A stretch of DNA of 64,000 nucleotides from Saussurea involucrata. Taxonomy: Eukaryota; Streptophyta; Magnoliopsida; Asterales; Asteraceae. Of this stretch, positions 58,055 to 64,000 are shown in pieces; the stretch's first letter is position 1; the number at the start of each line of letters is the position of its first letter. The DNA lies in assembly GCA_033807775.1 (NCBI GenBank), contig CM066317.1, forward strand, positions 11,181,870 to 11,245,869. Reading direction: 5' to 3'. A program made the position numbers and the translations under genes. Under the pieces are notes generated by a model. That model did no database searches and was not told the DNA's origin. It worked only from the letters and a program-made list of their open reading frames with translations.

Positions 58055-58560
58055 CTACACAAATAAATTAGGGTATTTCAATCTCATCTCCTTCTCGGGT
58101 GCCCAGGTTGCTTCCGGTTCCTCAACGTAACTCAAAGTTTTGTCCACCTTCACATCCTTAAGAGGTACCTCAACACTTTCATCGGCCAAACAATTCCTTA
58201 GATTTGACATGTGGAACGTGTTATGTATGCCTTGAAGTTCTCCAGGAAGCTCCAACTTATAGGCAACCTCACCTACTCTTCTAGTTATCTTGTAAGGGCC
58301 AATATAACGAGGACTTAGCTTTCCTCTCTTTCCAAAATGAACCACACCTTTCCATGGTGAGATCTTGAGCATAACCTTGTTCTACGGATCTTACTGCTCC
58401 CGATTTCAATCGGTTCTCCTACGTAAGTCGACCTCTCATCTATACTGATGTCCCCCAAAGGACCAGCCACCTCGGCATCTGACAAACACCCTCTTTTTTT
58501 CCGATACATGAAGTGTCGGAGAAACATTCTTTAATTCCTCTGACCAGTCTTACTTGTATG
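58055..58560 (-). pseudogene. Chimeric 3' end of gypsy pol
   Basis: On the minus strand, 58372-58055 encodes the integrase C-terminus (LKISPWKGVVHFGKRGKLSPRYIGPYKI-type module, FHMSNLRNC) and a shortened chromodomain end (ATWAPEKEMRLKYPNLF); the usual middle of the chromodomain is missing. Just upstream (58527-58380) lies another copy of the end region, with CLSDAEVAGPLGDISIDE and YVGEPIEI, which should come after and not before the GKRGKL block. Two pol tails are therefore joined out of order, with a frame change near 58378. RT and RNase H are absent in the window. Confidence 0.75.
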
Positions 58561-58737
58561 CCGTTGCTCTAACTCGCTCACTAATGACAAAAGTCAACTT
58601 CTTATCGTCTGCATCTCTTGGAAGGTCGCCATCATCTCACTTCCCACCTCGGCTCTCCACAAAAGAGACGTGCATCACACTATGAATTTCTTCTCAAACT
58701 TCAAGGCTCAAAGTCTTATGTTTTTCAATCCAACCAC

Positions 58738-61700
58738 TCACTTCTACTCGGTTGCCTCAGACCGTTCAGATGGGAAACATAACCGCACCCCATACTTTGA
58801 AACCACCCTCGGCGAGACACCACTTGTTGTATCGTGCCCTCTTGCACTACTTACTTGTACCCTCTTTGATCACTATACACGCTTAAAACTACCTGATAAA
58901 ACCAAGGCCAACCGCGCCTCCATTTGCTCGCCTCTTCCATGCCGCCCCCACTGTGCAACCCGACTCCCCACATTACAACCTCATCACAAGCATATGAAAT
59001 CAACATTTACGTATGAATGAACGTATAAACAACTTGCATGCATTTGTAAACATTTCCATATCATGTACAATAAAACCTTTCAAAACGTTTAAACATATCA
59101 TCATACTCATAACCATAATCAGTTAAGAAACCTTTACTAAAACGTTTAATCATGTCAGCATGCTCAAACCAAATTCAGATACGAAAACTTTAGCAAAACA
59201 TTTCAGTTGCGTCAAAAGGGTTTAGGGAACTTACGGTTTTAAACACGTCTAAACAAGGTCTCTCGTACATTTATACTTCCTTAAGAGAAAGAACTTGGCG
59301 GAAATTCCCGCCACAACAACGAGAATCTTCCACCAGAAAAACTCACTCACTGACAACTTGGCACAAGGCCAACTTTGTACATCCCGACAAGTTCGCACCC
59401 AGGAGTTCCCTCCTCGGTATACCTAAAATTTCTAGGTTATTTCTTCCAACCAACATTCGTCTATGCAGATCATACTCCTTTCCCGAATCACATCGGCTAC
59501 AACTCGACAACTAATTCGTACGTTCTCACCACTTCATCATTTCACACTTAACGTGTCTAATAGTAGGAAACCTCTATAAGTCCTTATTTGAGTACTCACC
59601 TATCCGAATTGCACTTATCCTGCAGGCTCATCAATTTCTCGTTGCTTGCCACAAGCGTCCAGTCATATAACATAACTTCGGTTACTCCCACTCAACTAGA
59701 AGGGGTAACCACGAACACATCCTACTATTCTCAATAGCTTACACTAAACGATCAATTCATTTAAACGTTTCTCACAAGGTCACTAATTTCTCTCATTCAG
59801 TTGTCTTATCCACTTCTTTCCTGCACAAAATCATACACAACTTCCTTCCTCAATACTCTTTCCAAAAGTTCGCACACTTAGCAAGGACAATCTACACAAC
59901 ACTGCGCATATCGGCATTACTGTCAAGTTTACTACTTTCGATTTACTTACTTATTCCGACATACTGCCTTCACCTCCCCCACGTTAGCGTGGAGCACTGT
60001 CCACCAACATTACTCGCCCCTCTATTCCGACAATTCTCAAGCTACAAATGTTGTCTCATTACTATACATAACCAAACGGTTGCACTAAAATTCTAACTTA
60101 AGGCTTTCGACTAAAAACACCTCGAACTGACACCAGAGCTCGACGTCACTATACATTCTTTAAACTCCAACCTTTACTTTCTCAGACAATTCGTTCACAC
60201 ATAAGCAACAGCTCACATTCTTTAAGGATTTCACATCTATTCACCACATTTGACTAATACGTCCATCATCTTCTTTAAACTTCCAATGATCCCAAAAATA
60301 TACTTACTTAGTGACTCCCACAACTAAAAAAAATACTTGGTTTCTCATTTGGGTAACCACCCACTATCGCTCCGACATTCTACACGTCCACTTACAAACC
60401 ACGTACTATAACAGTTTGATTAACAAATCGAACACTTCCACCGAAATCTTTGACAAGGCTTCCCCTTTATAACATCACATTACTACAACACTGACTGACA
60501 CATTTAACTTGGCAATTATTGCCACTACATAACTGTACATTCCTCCCTCATAACATCTTATTGCAGACCAGTTCCCTCATGGTCATTCGTACACAATTCA
60601 AACTTACCTTTGTGTTCTCCCGCATAAATAACCGAGTCTATCTCGCTGCTTGCCTCTCCCCAACTCTAGCTGAACCACAACACACGAGTTACTGATTAAC
60701 TCCAACATACTCATTTCTTGCTAGCTATATGTAATTCCAAACCATTACATTGGCAGGGCACAGTTTCTCACAGATCGACATAATTTATACCCTCACTTAG
60801 TTTGTGCTAAATACTTCATTCTTTATGAACCATTCATCTCATAAGTAAAACGCTTATCTAAAACAGTAGTCTTTCACTATCTTAACACTCCTACAAGATG
60901 GTCCTTCAACTTTCAACCTTCTGATTTGAAACTTTGGCCTCGTACACCTTACACAACTGCCGACTTTAACGCCTATAGCTGACCTGTTGATACTTCCTTA
61001 ACTTATTCTTCAACAAGGGTCCTTTACTGAACCTAATCCTTCTAACATATCATAATCAAATTCACATCCCGCCGTCCTCATTTCAAACTCACTCGTGCAT
61101 CGTCAGTATCACAAGATCTCTTTACAACCCTTACTCGACGTCGAGGATGTTTCATTCCTACTTCACCACCCTACTCATACCGAGTTGCTAATACCAACAC
61201 CCTGATGACTTCTAGTCCTTCTCCTGAACACAACCGTTCCTCGACAACTGTATTTCCAGTCACCGCACAAGGGTACATACCCTCATACGACTAAAGTCCA
61301 CTTCCGACTCTTCTACTACTCACCTTTCCTCTAGAACACAAATATCAAAGCTACAAACGTCCTCCCCTGATTTGTTCAACACCTCTCCACTTAGGAGTTC
61401 TTCCTTAGCTTAAAATGTAATACTCTACGACCAAGTGGGTTCATAGCCTTCATGCCTGACAATGCGATAAATGAATCATTTCACACTTTTGATCATTTTA
61501 AAGAAACAACACTTGAAAACGACTTGGGTACACACGACCCCAACATTCTCATAACTCCAATGCCTTGCACAATGATCTTGAGGGTCGTTTGCATGCAATC
61601 TTTCCGTAAAACTTAATCTTACTCCACCCAAAAATGTCATTTCACTATAGGTATCTTATTTCATTTATACTGCTAATGGAAAGCTCGACCAAGAACCCAG

Positions 61701-61961
61701 GGCTCCATTGATACCTTCAAGGTTTGACATTGTCTTTCCTTACCATCCTAACTGATCTATCCCATGATTTCTAGAACTGGGACTCTCCTGAAACAGGAGT
61801 TTTACTCAAACTCAAGCATTCTTCCTCTCCGAATCCACAAAGAGCTACTTCTAGACGACTCGTAATACTCTATACAACATTTATTTTCTACAATGTATAC
61901 GTACATCACATCACCATGACTCCTCATGAAACTTCCCCAGCAAGGGGTCTTAGTCTACCCC
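58738..61961 (-). repeat. Element E internal region, tandem unit 1
   Basis: A non-coding 3224-bp unit. 59917-61960 aligns in reverse with 38370-40797 of element D. The whole unit is repeated directly from 61962 on without a difference that I noticed. Short open frames occur in both copies and are not gene-like. Confidence 0.85.
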
Positions 61962-64000
61962 TCACTTCTACTCGGTTGCCTCAGACCGTTCAGATGGGAA
62001 ACATAACCGCACCCCATACTTTGAAACCACCCTCGGCGAGACACCACTTGTTGTATCGTGCCCTCTTGCACTACTTACTTGTACCCTCTTTGATCACTAT
62101 ACACGCTTAAAACTACCTGATAAAACCAAGGCCAACCGCGCCTCCATTTGCTCGCCTCTTCCATGCCGCCCCCACTGTGCAACCCGACTCCCCACATTAC
62201 AACCTCATCACAAGCATATGAAATCAACATTTACGTATGAATGAACGTATAAACAACTTGCATGCATTTGTAAACATTTCCATATCATGTACAATAAAAC
62301 CTTTCAAAACGTTTAAACATATCATCATACTCATAACCATAATCAGTTAAGAAACCTTTACTAAAACGTTTAATCATGTCAGCATGCTCAAACCAAATTC
62401 AGATACGAAAACTTTAGCAAAACATTTCAGTTGCGTCAAAAGGGTTTAGGGAACTTACGGTTTTAAACACGTCTAAACAAGGTCTCTCGTACATTTATAC
62501 TTCCTTAAGAGAAAGAACTTGGCGGAAATTCCCGCCACAACAACGAGAATCTTCCACCAGAAAAACTCACTCACTGACAACTTGGCACAAGGCCAACTTT
62601 GTACATCCCGACAAGTTCGCACCCAGGAGTTCCCTCCTCGGTATACCTAAAATTTCTAGGTTATTTCTTCCAACCAACATTCGTCTATGCAGATCATACT
62701 CCTTTCCCGAATCACATCGGCTACAACTCGACAACTAATTCGTACGTTCTCACCACTTCATCATTTCACACTTAACGTGTCTAATAGTAGGAAACCTCTA
62801 TAAGTCCTTATTTGAGTACTCACCTATCCGAATTGCACTTATCCTGCAGGCTCATCAATTTCTCGTTGCTTGCCACAAGCGTCCAGTCATATAACATAAC
62901 TTCGGTTACTCCCACTCAACTAGAAGGGGTAACCACGAACACATCCTACTATTCTCAATAGCTTACACTAAACGATCAATTCATTTAAACGTTTCTCACA
63001 AGGTCACTAATTTCTCTCATTCAGTTGTCTTATCCACTTCTTTCCTGCACAAAATCATACACAACTTCCTTCCTCAATACTCTTTCCAAAAGTTCGCACA
63101 CTTAGCAAGGACAATCTACACAACACTGCGCATATCGGCATTACTGTCAAGTTTACTACTTTCGATTTACTTACTTATTCCGACATACTGCCTTCACCTC
63201 CCCCACGTTAGCGTGGAGCACTGTCCACCAACATTACTCGCCCCTCTATTCCGACAATTCTCAAGCTACAAATGTTGTCTCATTACTATACATAACCAAA
63301 CGGTTGCACTAAAATTCTAACTTAAGGCTTTCGACTAAAAACACCTCGAACTGACACCAGAGCTCGACGTCACTATACATTCTTTAAACTCCAACCTTTA
63401 CTTTCTCAGACAATTCGTTCACACATAAGCAACAGCTCACATTCTTTAAGGATTTCACATCTATTCACCACATTTGACTAATACGTCCATCATCTTCTTT
63501 AAACTTCCAATGATCCCAAAAATATACTTACTTAGTGACTCCCACAACTAAAAAAAATACTTGGTTTCTCATTTGGGTAACCACCCACTATCGCTCCGAC
63601 ATTCTACACGTCCACTTACAAACCACGTACTATAACAGTTTGATTAACAAATCGAACACTTCCACCGAAATCTTTGACAAGGCTTCCCCTTTATAACATC
63701 ACATTACTACAACACTGACTGACACATTTAACTTGGCAATTATTGCCACTACATAACTGTACATTCCTCCCTCATAACATCTTATTGCAGACCAGTTCCC
63801 TCATGGTCATTCGTACACAATTCAAACTTACCTTTGTGTTCTCCCGCATAAATAACCGAGTCTATCTCGCTGCTTGCCTCTCCCCAACTCTAGCTGAACC
63901 ACAACACACGAGTTACTGATTAACTCCAACATACTCATTTCTTGCTAGCTATATGTAATTCCAAACCATTACATTGGCAGGGCACAGTTTCTCACAGATC
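61962..64000 (-). repeat. Element E internal region, tandem unit 2 (partial)
   Basis: It matches 58738-60776 with an offset of exactly 3224 bp at each point I compared (for example 59881 and 63105) and runs to the window edge. Confidence 0.85.

Overview
The window is plant nuclear DNA, almost certainly eudicot and gene-poor. I found no intact host gene, tRNA or rRNA gene. Nearly every stretch I can classify is a transposable element. LTR retrotransposons dominate (Ty3/gypsy chromoviruses plus several Ty1/copia lineages), with one LINE tail, tRNA-derived SINEs, MITEs, a non-autonomous Helitron, TIR elements lying in (TA)n tracts, and a 5S-rRNA-derived fragment. The gypsy polyprotein resembles Tekay-type chromoviruses common in Asteraceae, so an Asteraceae-like asterid is my inference, not a proof.

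Layout. 1-4343: 3' end of a Sirevirus-like copia element (env-like ORF, polypurine tract, 962-bp LTR), inserted into the RT region of an old minus-strand copia relic that runs to its short LTR at 9329-9515. A SINE with a 16-bp target-site duplication (TSD) sits inside that relic. 9516-16418: a 5'-truncated LINE, a MITE, a SINE split by a solo gypsy LTR, and TIR-element remnants. 16419-38057: a deep nest. Copia fragments hold gypsy element D; the 5' LTR of D holds a minus-strand solo LTR (C, TSD AGTAT); C holds non-autonomous gypsy element A (TSD CGTAT, LTRs 1733 bp each); the 3' LTR of A holds full-length gypsy element B (24038-34024, TSD GAGAC). B is the only element with apparently complete coding capacity.

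38058-40797 is the rest of D, non-coding. A 5S-derived fragment follows, then a Helitron (41072-45348), a SINE scrap, and a solo LTR (45907-47749, TSD CGGTG). From about 49285 to 55000 come a MITE and three successive TIR elements bounded by (TA)n. A plus-strand gypsy LTR (F) follows, cut by a minus-strand gypsy element (E) that continues past the window end and carries a 3224-bp direct tandem duplication.

How the parts work together. B would supply Gag, protease, RT-RNase H and integrase. Its gag and pol frames are joined exactly by an 80-bp GT-AG intron, so unspliced RNA would give Gag and spliced RNA Gag-Pol. Element A has no coding capacity but carries about 400 bp closely similar to the leader of B, as expected of an element mobilised in trans. 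Six gypsy LTRs (A, B, C, D, E and the solo LTR at 11738) share one module: a GTGAGT or GTAATC donor-like site, a small hairpin whose stem sequence changes between families while pairing is kept, a CTNAC branch-point-like motif at the hairpin's 3' edge, and a CAG acceptor-like site 27-33 nt further on. This looks like a conserved intron inside the LTR and is the observation I would follow first.
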